Part shown: positions 1-6,496 of the stretch, piece by piece | Layout: every line of letters starts with the position of its first letter | How positions within the stretch are numbered: the first letter of the stretch is position 1 | Assembly: GCA_019116915.1 (NCBI GenBank) | Contig: DXAS01000048.1 | Span: forward strand, 1 to 13,377 | DNA from: Flavonifractor avicola | GTDB lineage: Bacteria; Bacillota; Clostridia; Oscillospirales; Oscillospiraceae | Length of the DNA stretch: 13,377 nucleotides | Reading direction: 5' to 3' | The notes under the pieces: model-generated | What the model saw: the letters and a program-made list of their open reading frames with translations, nothing else | What the model was told of the DNA's origin: nothing | Database searches by the model: none | Program-made: the position numbers and the translations under genes

Positions 1-16
1 CGCACACTGGCGTGGC

Positions 17-46
17 AATCCGTTTCCCCGGCAAAAGGGGCGGATT
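17..46. repeat. Imperfect inverted repeat at window edge
   Basis: AATCCG (17-22) pairs with CGGATT (41-46), and CCCC (26-29) with GGGG (37-40). A TTT bulge interrupts the 5' arm and the loop is 7 nt. No T-run follows directly. It lies just beyond the lgt terminator, and its partner gene, if any, is outside the window. Nothing else is recognisable in bases 1-52. Confidence 0.3.
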
Positions 47-52
47 CCCACG

Positions 53-83
53 AAAAACGGCCGCCCGGTGGGCGGCCGTTTTT
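53..83 (-). terminator. Rho-independent terminator after lgt
   Basis: A perfect 14-bp inverted repeat (53-66 with 70-83) has a GC core CGGCCGCCC, a 3-nt loop and A5/T5 flanks. Read on the minus strand it ends in a T-run, about 60 nt after the lgt stop. The symmetric A and T tracts mean it could also stop transcription arriving on the plus strand. Confidence 0.9.
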
Positions 84-146
84 CTCGGAATGACGGGTCT
101 TTGTACGAGCTGCACATTTTGCAACAGACCCTCAAGCAAAATGGAC

Positions 147-1214
147 TTATTTTTTCTTTTCTTCCTTGACCAGTACCTCTTTCAGGTCGGAACGCTCCTT
201 CAGAGCGGCAATCATCTCCGTCTTGTCCTCGGCAGGCACATCCACGGGAAGGGCATACTCCTCGATCTTGGCAAAATCCTGCTCCAGGCGCTTTTTCTGG
301 CTGGCCAGCCACTTTCCGCCCTGTCCCTCAGGGTAGACCAGAGCCACCAGCCTGGGATGGGCCTTCATCTGGTTGACCCACAGCTTGTCCGGGTCGTGCT
401 TGCGGAAGCCCAACAGGTAGACCAGCGCCACGATGGCGACGGCGGCAGTGGCGAAGCCGAACACCTGGGAAACCCGGATGGGGGTGTTGAAGAAGTACAG
501 GCTGTCGGTCCGCAGGCCCTCGATGAAGCCCCGGCCCACCCCGTACCAGGCAAAGTAGCTCAAAAAGATCTGGCCGTCAAACTTCCGCCACTTCTTGGCG
601 ATGACGATGAGCAGTACCAGCCCCACCAGGTTCCACAGGGACTCGTAGAGGAAGGTGGGATGGACCTCCACATATTGCAGAGATCCGTTCACATACTCGT
701 AGATACCCATGCGCCAGGGCAGATCGGTGGGACCGCCGTAGGCCTCGATGTTGACAAAGTTGCCCCACCGGCCTACCAGCTGGCCGATGAGCATTCCGTA
801 GGCGCCCAGGTCGGCAAAGGCCAGGAATTTGATCTTCCGCACCTTGCAGAACACCAGCAAGGTAATGACCGCGGCAATGACGCCGCCGTAGATGGCCAGG
901 CCGCCGTCCCAGATGCTTACCATGGCCCCGAAGTCCAGGGAGCCGTCCGGTCTGCGGTACAGATCCAGGTAGAAAATGATGTAGTACAGCCGGGCCCCGA
1001 TGATGGACAGGGGCACGGCAAAAAAGAGCATATCGATGATGTCATCCTGACGGATGCCGAACTGGGGCGCCTTCCGGGAGCAATACACCACCGCCAGCAG
1101 GAAGCCGGCGGCGATGATAATGCCGTACCAATGGACGGGCCATCCAAAGACCCGGAAGGCAATGGGGTTCATGGTCAGCTCCAGCCCCAGGCCGGGAAAG
1201 GATACGGTACCCAT
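147..1214 (-). CDS. lgt: Prolipoprotein diacylglyceryl transferase Lgt
   Basis: Integral membrane enzyme that moves diacylglycerol from phosphatidylglycerol to the lipobox cysteine of prolipoproteins, the first step of lipoprotein maturation. The 355-aa product has the N-terminal NPIAF...WYG segment (16-31), the GGLAIYGG loop (104-111), the family signature GRWGNFVNIEAYG (148-160), HPTFLYES (185-192) and a conserved C-terminal GRGFIEGLRTD block (227-237), with about seven hydrophobic segments. Two features differ from textbook Lgt. The residue before GGL is Asp103, where E. coli has His103. Residues ~271-355 form a charged, Lys/Glu-rich soluble tail that makes it longer than the usual ~270-290 aa. 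The ATG shares one base with the yfmH stop (TAATG), which suggests translational coupling; a GGAGGGTGAGG stretch inside yfmH serves as ribosome binding site. Met15 is an alternative start, but an N-terminal extension before NPIAF is common in Firmicutes. Confidence 0.97.
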   Translation of the reverse strand: MGTVSFPGLGLELTMNPIAFRVFGWPVHWYGIIIAAGFLLAVVYCSRKAPQFGIRQDDIIDMLFFAVPLSIIGARLYYIIFYLDLYRRPDGSLDFGAMVSIWDGGLAIYGGVIAAVITLLVFCKVRKIKFLAFADLGAYGMLIGQLVGRWGNFVNIEAYGGPTDLPWRMGIYEYVNGSLQYVEVHPTFLYESLWNLVGLVLLIVIAKKWRKFDGQIFLSYFAWYGVGRGFIEGLRTDSLYFFNTPIRVSQVFGFATAAVAIVALVYLLGFRKHDPDKLWVNQMKAHPRLVALVYPEGQGGKWLASQKKRLEQDFAKIEEYALPVDVPAEDKTEMIAALKERSDLKEVLVKEEKKK

Positions 1215-2494
1215 TACGCCTCACCCTCCCCCGGGCGCACCACGGCCAGACCGCACCGCTCAGCGGTCACCCAGCTGCGGATGCAGTCCTCCACGCAGGC
1301 CTGGTCGATGGAGTCGAAAATCTCCGGGAACTTGAAGTAGTCCACCCCGGTAAAGTGGGACTGGGCCATGGAGATGCAGGTAAACTCAAAGGAGTTGAGG
1401 CCCCGGACCTTGGCGCCGTAGACCCCCTTCTTCAGCCGCTGGAACAGGCCGGGGTCAATGCCTTCCCGAGCCAGACGCTCCCCTTCGGCCAGCACCGCGT
1501 CCCGCACCTTCTTGGGGTCCCGGCTCTCGCCGCCGGCCACCATCATGGCGCAGCCGGGATAGAGCTCAAAGCCGTAGCTGAAATTCTTGTTGATCAGCCC
1601 CTGGCTGTACAGCTTGGCGTACAGGGGTGTGGAGTTGCCCAGCAGAGCCTCGCAGGCCAGCTCGCCCGCCAGCTCCCGGCGCATCCACTCTTCGCCCTTC
1701 TGGGCGGGATCGCACTTGAAGCCCAGCATAAAGATGGGGGTGGACACCTCCATGGTCAGTTCCTTCTCGGAGGCCGCGGCTTTGGGAGCCTCCTCCCCGC
1801 CGTAGTCCCGCTCCATCTGGCCCAGAGAATCCTTGGGCAGGATCTCCTTGGCAATGGCGCACACCTGCTCCGGGTCCACGTCGCCCGCCACGGTGAGCAC
1901 CATGTTGGCCGGGTTATAGAAGGCCTTGTGGCAGGAATAGAGGGTGCCGGCGGTGATGTGGGAGATGGACTCCTGGGTACCGGCGATGGGCACCCGGATG
2001 GGATGGTGGTCATACAGGCACTCCATCAGGGCGTAGAACACCTGGTTCTCCGGGTCGTCCTCCACCATGCGGATCTCCTGACCGATGATGCCCTGCTCCT
2101 TGTCCACGCTCTCCTGGGTAAAGTAAGGGATAGACACAAAGGAGAGCAGGATCTTCAGGTTGTCGAAGAACTTCTCGGTACTCTCAAAGTAGTAGCCGGT
2201 GATGGCGGAGCTGGTGAAGGCGTTGGGAGAGGCTCCGTTGGCCGCCAGATCCTGGAGGGCGTTGCCGTCCTCGGTGTCAAACATCTTGTGCTCCAGGAAG
2301 TGGGCCACCCCCGCCGGGGTGTCCTTCCACCGGCCGTCCTGGAAAAAGCGCATATCCATGCCGCCGTAGTTGGTGGCAAAGAAAGCGTAGCTCTTCTGGA
2401 AGTCCCGGCGGCGGTCCACATAGATGTGGAGCCCGTTCTCCAGAATCTCATGAAATACGGTCTCCCCCAGACGGGGGTACTGCTTGCTTACCAT
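1214..2494 (-). CDS. yfmH: M16 zinc metallopeptidase, YfmH type (EF-P modification-associated)
   Basis: Insulinase-family (M16) protein of 426 aa. The inverted zinc motif HFLEH is at 65-69 and the probable third ligand is Glu140 in EQGIIGQEI (133-141), so the active site looks intact. The C-terminal M16 half carries LYAKLYSQGLI (291-301). In Bacillus subtilis the homologous pair (ymfF/ymfH, labelled YfmF/YfmH in many annotations) is linked to 5-aminopentanol modification of elongation factor P; its exact reaction is unsettled and no efp gene is visible here. The start is 4 nt after the yfmF stop, with GGGAG about 8 nt before the ATG, and the stop overlaps the lgt ATG. The catalytic subunit next to an inactive partner suggests a heterodimer like other split M16 peptidases. 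The family is certain; the EF-P role is inferred from homology. Confidence 0.92.
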   Translation of the reverse strand: MVSKQYPRLGETVFHEILENGLHIYVDRRRDFQKSYAFFATNYGGMDMRFFQDGRWKDTPAGVAHFLEHKMFDTEDGNALQDLAANGASPNAFTSSAITGYYFESTEKFFDNLKILLSFVSIPYFTQESVDKEQGIIGQEIRMVEDDPENQVFYALMECLYDHHPIRVPIAGTQESISHITAGTLYSCHKAFYNPANMVLTVAGDVDPEQVCAIAKEILPKDSLGQMERDYGGEEAPKAAASEKELTMEVSTPIFMLGFKCDPAQKGEEWMRRELAGELACEALLGNSTPLYAKLYSQGLINKNFSYGFELYPGCAMMVAGGESRDPKKVRDAVLAEGERLAREGIDPGLFQRLKKGVYGAKVRGLNSFEFTCISMAQSHFTGVDYFKFPEIFDSIDQACVEDCIRSWVTAERCGLAVVRPGEGEA

Positions 2495-2498
2495 AGAA

Positions 2499-3770
2499 TC
2501 ACTCCCTGCCTTTCAGGAAATATACGGTGTCCAGGGTCAGATCCTGGGCGGCTTCCACCACCTGGGCCCGTGTAACGGCCTCCACCCGGGCGGCCATGTC
2601 GTCGGGGCCGTCGGTAAGACCGGCGGCGGACTGGCCCAGCCAGTAGTCCTCCAGCCGGGCCTGGGTGTCCAGAGTGGTGCGCAGGGTGCTCACCACCGAC
2701 CGGCGGGCCCATTCCAGCTCATCGTCGGAGAAGTCCCCGGTCTGGCACTTGTAGAGCTGGGAGAGGATCTCGGCCTCTGCCTGGCCCACCTTGTCAAACT
2801 CCACGCCGGAGGAGACCAGCATCACGTCCTTGTATTTCATCAGGCCGGAGCTGGCATAGTAGCACAGGCTCAGCTTCTCCCGCACGTTCATAAACAGCTT
2901 GGAGGTGGTGGTACCGCCATAGATGGCGTTGACCAGGGTGAGGGCCGGATAGTTCTGGTCCCAGGCGTCGCAGTTGGTGCGGAAGCCCATGGCCCGCTTG
3001 CCCTGGGTCACATCCAGGGATTCCTCTACCCGTTTGGCCTGCTTAGGCGCCTTTCCCTTGGCGGGGCGGACCAAACCGGCCCGCTCCCCCTCCGGCAGCA
3101 CCGCCAGCAGAGGCCCGAAGGCCGCCTGTACCCGCTGGGCGTCCGCCGAGCCGCAGTAGTAGAGCTCCACCCGGGCCTCCTTCAGCAGGGCCTGATAGCC
3201 TGCCCACAGGCTCTGAGGAGTGATGGCCTCCACCGCCTCCAGGCTGCCCAGCTTATCCACGCCGAAGCTCTCCCCGGCGCACATCTCGGCCACTACCCGG
3301 ATCTGGGCGTACTGCCGCTTGTCATTGACCTGGGCCTTGATGCGGTCGGCCAGGTTGGCCTTCTCCTGCCCGGTATAGTCGGGGCAGAAGGCCCCGTCCT
3401 GAGTATAGGGGGCGCCGATCAGCTCCGCCAGCAGGGCGGCGGCCGGCTCCAGCACCTGCTCCTTGTTCAGGGTGTAGACGTCATCCAGAAAGCTGCCCAC
3501 AAAGCCCACGCACTGGGTCTCGCCCTTCTTCCGCACCATGGGCTCCAGAGAACCGCCGTACAGCTCGTCCAGGGCAGCGGACAGGGATTCCATATCAGGA
3601 TGAGCCGCCGTTCCCCGGCGGAGCACCATGGGAACCAGGGCATTGAGAGAGGCCTTTTCCGCCGTCAGCGAGGTGAGAAACTGGGCCCCCAATACGCTGG
3701 ATTTGAATTTTTTGGTCTGTACCGCCGTCAGCCAGACGCCGGGCTGCAATTCGATCCTTGTGACCTTCAT
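2499..3770 (-). CDS. yfmF: M16 peptidase-like protein without zinc motif, YfmF type
   Basis: M16 fold protein of 423 aa lacking the HxxEH zinc site. Aligning on the downstream RGT (52-54), the three ligand or catalytic positions fall on Ala44, Pro47 and Met48. The C-terminal M16 landmarks GGTTTSKLF (285-293) and REKLSLCYY (297-305) are kept. This is the pattern of the non-catalytic, substrate-holding half of a two-subunit M16 peptidase, and the catalytic half is the next gene, 4 nt downstream. B. subtilis ymfF is the presumed orthologue, tied genetically to EF-P modification. The ATG is fixed by an in-frame TAG two codons upstream. Its ribosome binding site is weak: the nearest candidate, AAAGGA at 3784-3789, is about 13 nt away, so translation may depend on rodA transcription and mRNA structure. 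Confidence 0.92.
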   Translation of the reverse strand: MKVTRIELQPGVWLTAVQTKKFKSSVLGAQFLTSLTAEKASLNALVPMVLRRGTAAHPDMESLSAALDELYGGSLEPMVRKKGETQCVGFVGSFLDDVYTLNKEQVLEPAAALLAELIGAPYTQDGAFCPDYTGQEKANLADRIKAQVNDKRQYAQIRVVAEMCAGESFGVDKLGSLEAVEAITPQSLWAGYQALLKEARVELYYCGSADAQRVQAAFGPLLAVLPEGERAGLVRPAKGKAPKQAKRVEESLDVTQGKRAMGFRTNCDAWDQNYPALTLVNAIYGGTTTSKLFMNVREKLSLCYYASSGLMKYKDVMLVSSGVEFDKVGQAEAEILSQLYKCQTGDFSDDELEWARRSVVSTLRTTLDTQARLEDYWLGQSAAGLTDGPDDMAARVEAVTRAQVVEAAQDLTLDTVYFLKGRE

Positions 3771-3802
3771 GTGCTAAGAACCGTCCTTTCTTGTTTACCT
3801 CC

Positions 3803-3830
3803 ATAGCCTGCCCCATTGGACAGGCTCTAT
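3803..3830 (-). repeat. Hairpin between rodA and yfmF
   Basis: In the 64-nt gap, AGCCTG (3805-3810) pairs with CAGGCT (3821-3826); inner CC/GG pairs around a CATT loop and outer ATAG/CTAT letters could extend it. No T-run follows on the minus strand, so it is not a canonical terminator. It may be a partial attenuator, an RNA-processing site or an mRNA-stabilising element that sets the rodA to yfmF ratio. Confidence 0.5.
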
Positions 3831-3834
3831 CCAT

Positions 3835-5025
3835 CTACAGCCTGCTGCGGTCCCGCAGCCAGCTGGGCAAAGAGCGCATTTTGATGCTGGAAACCACACC
3901 CATGGCGGCATACATGGTGATGACCGAAGAGCCGCCATAGCTGATAAAGGGCAGGGTCAGACCTACCACGGGGAATACATAGAGGCACATCCCCACATTG
4001 ACGCCCACCTGAGCCAGCAGCATACCGGCGTAGCCCATGGCAATAAAGGCACTCTGAGGGGAACAGGCCCGGCGGGCCACCCACACACACCGCAGGATGA
4101 TGGCCGCCAGCAAAACCAGCAGTAGCAGACAGCCGATCAGGCCAAACTCCTCGCCGCAGACGGCAAAGATCTCGTCGGTCTCCCGGGCAGGCAGAGACTG
4201 CTTGTACTGACTCTGGGTCTGGATACCCTGGAGGTAACCCATGCCGGTGAGGCCGCCGCTGCCGATGGCCAGAATGCTGCGGCTCTGCTGCCACCCTTTT
4301 CCCTGAGTCTGCTCGTAAATGGTGTCCGGATTGCCAAAAATATGGTCGATGACCACGGTGAACCGCTTCATATAATACATATCTTTGATGTGGGGCCAGA
4401 TCAGCACCACGCCCACCACGCATACCACCACGGCCAGCAGGAACCAGCGTTTCTTGACCCCGGCGCTCCAGGCCATAATGACAAAAATGATCAGATAAGT
4501 CAGACCCATGCCGAAGTCGCCGGAGGTCACCGCCACCACACCGAACATGAACAGGGTGTGCCCCGCGATCTGGAACACCGAGGAGGGCTTGCTGATGCCC
4601 TTGTCCCGCAGCCGGCTCATCTGCCAGGCCAGCAGCAGTACAAAGGTCAGCTTGGCCAGCTCGGCGGGCTGAAGGTTCACAGGAAATCCGGGAATGTGAA
4701 GCCAGCTGCGGTTGCCGTTGACCTCCACACCCAGAGGAGTACGGACCAGCGCGTTGATGACCACATTGAACAGCAGCAGCCACTTCCAGGATTTATCTAC
4801 AAACAGCTCAATGTCCACCGAGGACATGAGCATATAGATCACAACACCCATAACAATCGCCACAGCCTGCACGATCATGCAGCGCATGGCGTCCGCCTCG
4901 CCCAGGTAGCGGGTAGCGCTGAAAATGAGCACCAGACCATACCCGCTGGCCAGCAGGCACAGGGTCAGCAGCAGCCGGTCACCCTGCTGCCAGAAGGAAC
5001 GAATGGAATCTCTCAGCCAGGACAC
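3835..5025 (-). CDS. rodA: SEDS peptidoglycan polymerase, RodA/FtsW family
   Basis: Multi-pass membrane glycosyltransferase that polymerises lipid II into glycan strands, normally with a class B PBP (none is encoded here). The 396-aa product has GNRSWLHI (104-111) and QPAELAK (119-125), the long extracytoplasmic loop with QSRSILAIGSGGLTGMG (247-263), and LPARETDEIF (278-287), whose Asp284 matches the catalytic aspartate of RodA. SYGGSS is at 362-367. The start is a GTG at 5023-5025, with AGGAGG (5033-5038) seven nt upstream. Family features fit RodA better than FtsW, and the cell-wall elongation role is inferred; a SpoVE- or FtsW-like role cannot be excluded from sequence alone. It is the first gene of the minus-strand unit running to lgt and is divergent from tsaE. 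Confidence 0.93.
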   Translation of the reverse strand: MSWLRDSIRSFWQQGDRLLLTLCLLASGYGLVLIFSATRYLGEADAMRCMIVQAVAIVMGVVIYMLMSSVDIELFVDKSWKWLLLFNVVINALVRTPLGVEVNGNRSWLHIPGFPVNLQPAELAKLTFVLLLAWQMSRLRDKGISKPSSVFQIAGHTLFMFGVVAVTSGDFGMGLTYLIIFVIMAWSAGVKKRWFLLAVVVCVVGVVLIWPHIKDMYYMKRFTVVIDHIFGNPDTIYEQTQGKGWQQSRSILAIGSGGLTGMGYLQGIQTQSQYKQSLPARETDEIFAVCGEEFGLIGCLLLLVLLAAIILRCVWVARRACSPQSAFIAMGYAGMLLAQVGVNVGMCLYVFPVVGLTLPFISYGGSSVITMYAAMGVVSSIKMRSLPSWLRDRSRL

Positions 5026-5047
5026 CGGCTCGCCTCCTTACCTATTT

Positions 5048-5065
5048 CGTCCGCGGGTTCGGACG
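5048..5065 (-). repeat. Short hairpin in the rodA 5' UTR
   Basis: CGTCCG (5048-5053) and CGGACG (5060-5065) form a perfect 6-bp stem with a 6-nt loop, about 10 nt upstream of the rodA AGGAGG. It could place a stem next to the ribosome binding site; no function is assigned. Confidence 0.4.
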
Positions 5066-5076
5066 TACGTCAAATT

Positions 5077-5105
5077 AGTTTACCATCTTTTTTGCGTTTG
5101 GTAAA
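5077..5105 (-). promoter_or_regulatory. Candidate promoter of rodA operon
   Basis: On the minus strand, TTTACC (5105-5100), a 17-nt spacer and TAAACT (5082-5077) form a SigA-like promoter. Each box matches four of six consensus bases, and a TG one base before the -10 gives an extended -10. It would give a rodA leader of roughly 45 nt. It overlaps the divergent tsaE promoter, so the two may compete. Confidence 0.5.
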
Positions 5106-5106
5106 C
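5078..5106. repeat. Dyad GTTTACC-N15-GGTAAAC in divergent promoter region
   Basis: GTTTACC (5078-5084) and GGTAAAC (5100-5106) are perfect 7-bp inverted repeats 15 nt apart. Both arms overlap the candidate rodA promoter boxes, and the right arm sits in the spacer of the tsaE promoter. It may be a regulator-binding dyad or simply the result of promoter-like words on both strands. Confidence 0.45.
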
Positions 5107-5120
5107 AGGTGTGTTATAAT
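5092..5120 (+). promoter_or_regulatory. SigA-like promoter of tsaE-tsaB-upp
   Basis: TTGCGT (5092-5097), a 17-nt spacer and a perfect TATAAT (5115-5120) preceded by TG at 5112-5113 (extended -10). Transcription would begin near A5127, leaving an unusually long leader of about 230 nt before tsaE. Confidence 0.8.
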
Positions 5121-5146
5121 CTTGTCAGAATCTTCACATTTAAAGT

Positions 5147-5179
5147 CCTTCCCAAAGCAGCGGTACTGCTTTGGGAAGG
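5147..5179. repeat. Leader hairpin 1, perfect 14-bp stem
   Basis: CCTTCCCAAAGCAG (5147-5160) is exactly complementary to CTGCTTTGGGAAGG (5166-5179), with loop CGGTA. The downstream sequence, CGTTTGCAG, is not a terminator tail. Confidence 0.85.
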
Positions 5180-5185
5180 CGTTTG

Positions 5186-5245
5186 CAGCCCGTTGCGCGC
5201 AGGATTTGCCCGCTGAGTGCGGACAAATCCCACACTTACGGGCTG
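5186..5245. repeat. Leader hairpin 2, two-tier stem
   Basis: An 8-bp outer stem (CAGCCCGT 5186-5193 with ACGGGCTG 5238-5245) encloses an internal loop and a 12-bp inner stem with one C-A mismatch (GGATTTGCCCGC 5202-5213 with GCGGACAAATCC 5219-5230), loop TGAGT. The nested architecture is more RNA-like than a simple palindrome. Confidence 0.75.
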
Positions 5246-5250
5246 AGAAG

Positions 5251-5285
5251 TGTTTTTTCTGATGCTCATGTCATCAGGAAAAACA
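5251..5285. repeat. Leader hairpin 3, 14-bp A/T-flanked stem
   Basis: TGTTTTTTCTGATG (5251-5264) pairs with CATCAGGAAAAACA (5272-5285), with one G-U pair and a 7-nt loop CTCATGT. The T-run is on the 5' arm, so this is not a terminator tail in the tsaE direction. Confidence 0.8.
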
Positions 5286-5297
5286 GATTCCATTTGA

Positions 5298-5322
5298 TTT
5301 GCGCCCAGAGGCGCAAACTCTG
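5298..5322. repeat. Leader hairpin 4 with overlapping alternative stem
   Basis: TTTGCGCC (5298-5305) and GGCGCAAA (5310-5317) form a perfect 8-bp stem with loop CAGA. An overlapping stem, CAGAG (5306-5310) with CTCTG (5318-5322), cannot form at the same time. Confidence 0.7.
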
Positions 5323-5356
5323 CGAGGCATTTCATCTGTAATAAACGAGGTGTTAT

Positions 5357-5785
5357 ATGGAGATCACAACCAACTCCCCTGCTGAGACCGAGGCCGCAGG
5401 CGCTGCTCTGGCCGCCCGGCTGAATCCGGGGAGCGTCATCGCCTTTACCGGTGATCTGGGGGCGGGCAAGACCGCCTTTACCAGGGGCCTTGCCCGCGGC
5501 CTTGGGGTGGAGGAGCGGGTGACCAGCCCCACCTTTACCATTGTCAATGAGTACGAGGGCGGGCGTCTGCCCCTGTTCCACTTTGATATGTACCGGCTGG
5601 GCTCTTCAGACGAGCTCTTCGACATTGGCTGGGAGGACTACCTGGCCCGGGGCGGCGTGTGCGCTGTGGAGTGGAGCGAAAACATCGCCGACGCGCTGGA
5701 GGAGGATACCATCCGGGTGGACATCCGCCGGGGCGAGCACGACGACCAACGCATCATCACCATTACGGGAGGTCCCCAACCATGA
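5357..5785 (+). CDS. tsaE: tRNA t6A biosynthesis ATPase TsaE
   Basis: Cytoplasmic P-loop ATPase that works with TsaB and TsaD to install threonylcarbamoyl on A37 of ANN-decoding tRNAs. The 142-aa product has Walker A GDLGAGKT (32-39), SPTFTIVNEY (57-66), HFDMYRL (75-81) and EWSE (105-108), all in the order and spacing of the family; the length is typical. GAGGTG at 5347-5352 is the ribosome binding site, 4-5 nt from the ATG. The stop overlaps the tsaB start by four bases (ATGA), a sign of coupled translation. It is the first gene after the divergent promoter region and sits behind the long hairpin-rich leader. Partner genes tsaD and rimI, which often follow tsaB, are not in this cluster. Confidence 0.96.
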   Translation: MEITTNSPAETEAAGAALAARLNPGSVIAFTGDLGAGKTAFTRGLARGLGVEERVTSPTFTIVNEYEGGRLPLFHFDMYRLGSSDELFDIGWEDYLARGGVCAVEWSENIADALEEDTIRVDIRRGEHDDQRIITITGGPQP

Positions 5786-6492
5786 AGATATTAGCTCTGG
5801 AATCCTCCGCCACCGCCTGCTCGGTGGCTCTGTGTGAGGATGAAAAGCTCATTGCCCAATCCTATCAGAACAACGGCCTGACCCACTCGGTCACCCTGAT
5901 GCCCATGACCACTTCCCTGCTCTCCGGGTGCGGCCTTACTCTGGAGGATGTGGACGTCATCGCCGTGGCGGCGGGCCCCGGCTCCTTTACCGGCCTGCGC
6001 ATCGGCGTGGCCGCCGCCAAGGGGCTAGCCTGGCCAGGCAGCAAGCCCTGCGCCGCCTGCTCCACCCTGGAATCCATGGCCTGGAACCTGGCCCACACCG
6101 GGCTGGAGATCTGCGCCGTCATGGACGCCCGGCGGCATCAGGTGTACAACGCCCGCTTTGCCAGTAACGGCGAAACGCTGGAGCGCCTGACTCCCGACCG
6201 GGCCATTTCCCTGGAGGAGCTGGGGGAAGAATTAAAAATCAGTGGAAAAACGCAATTACTGGTTGGAGACGGCGCGGTTTTATGCTATACTACCCTCAAA
6301 GGGCCGGGGCTGGACGTCCGCCTGGCGCCCCCCCATCTGCAATTCCAGAGCGCGTGGGGCGTGGCCCGGTGCGGTCTGGAGCTTGCCCGACAGGGCCTGC
6401 TGACCGACGCGGCGGGTCTGGCACCCAACTATCACCGGCTCTCCCAGGCTGAACGGGAGCGGCTGGCAAAAGAACAAAACAAAGGGGAATAG
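5782..6492 (+). CDS. tsaB: tRNA t6A biosynthesis scaffold TsaB
   Basis: ASKHA-fold protein (formerly YeaZ) that dimerises with TsaD and supports t6A formation; it is not itself a kinase or protease. The 236-aa product begins MKILALESSATACSVAL, has the hallmark GPGSFTGLRIG (65-75) and ends with the family's NYHRLSQAERE segment. The ATG overlaps the tsaE stop, with GGGAGG (5767-5772) upstream, which rules out the upstream in-frame codon at 5659 as the real start. An A/T-rich patch around codons 150-172 contrasts with the rest of the gene and contains a promoter-like sequence (6263-6291). Confidence 0.95.
   Translation: MKILALESSATACSVALCEDEKLIAQSYQNNGLTHSVTLMPMTTSLLSGCGLTLEDVDVIAVAAGPGSFTGLRIGVAAAKGLAWPGSKPCAACSTLESMAWNLAHTGLEICAVMDARRHQVYNARFASNGETLERLTPDRAISLEELGEELKISGKTQLLVGDGAVLCYTTLKGPGLDVRLAPPHLQFQSAWGVARCGLELARQGLLTDAAGLAPNYHRLSQAERERLAKEQNKGE
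6263..6291 (+). promoter_or_regulatory. Possible internal promoter for upp, within tsaB
   Basis: TTGGAG (6263-6268), a 17-nt spacer and TATACT (6286-6291) with TG at 6283-6284 (extended -10) lie in an A/T-rich island of the tsaB coding sequence, about 200 nt upstream of upp. Coding constraint could produce this by chance. Confidence 0.4.
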
Positions 6493-6496
6493 CGCC

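Larger units (their letters stand above)
5127..5356 (+). other. Hairpin-rich leader upstream of tsaE
   Basis: This gene-free stretch lies between the predicted tsaE transcription start and its ATG. It holds four strong hairpins (5147-5179, 5186-5245, 5251-5285, 5298-5317), listed separately. None is followed by a T-run, so none is a classical terminator. I see no T-box, purine, SAM, TPP or other riboswitch signature that I know, and no 6S, SRP, RNase P or tmRNA landmarks. An 11-codon ORF (5262-5297) overlaps the third hairpin but has no good ribosome binding site. It could be a structured 5' leader, a small RNA, or a cluster of dispersed palindromic intergenic repeats. Confidence 0.55.

Noticed and set aside
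12..3806. Long plus-strand ORFs (about 400-440 codons) opposite lgt, yfmH and yfmF
   Set aside because: They are antisense shadows caused by GC-rich codon bias. Their products are low-complexity, rich in Gly/His/Gln, with no family motif, while the minus-strand genes carry full sets of conserved motifs.
5147..5179. Rho-independent terminator at leader hairpin 1
   Set aside because: The stem is strong, but CGTTTGCAG follows instead of a T-run, on either strand.
5262..5297. Eleven-codon upstream ORF in the tsaE leader
   Set aside because: It has an ATG inside hairpin 3 and no well-spaced ribosome binding site, and its sequence is explained by the palindromes.
5127..5356. Known riboswitch, T-box, 6S RNA or SRP RNA upstream of tsaE
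   Set aside because: No T-box specifier or antiterminator motif, no riboswitch core that I know, no terminal 5'-3' stem of 6S RNA and no conserved SRP domain IV sequence was found. The region stays unassigned.
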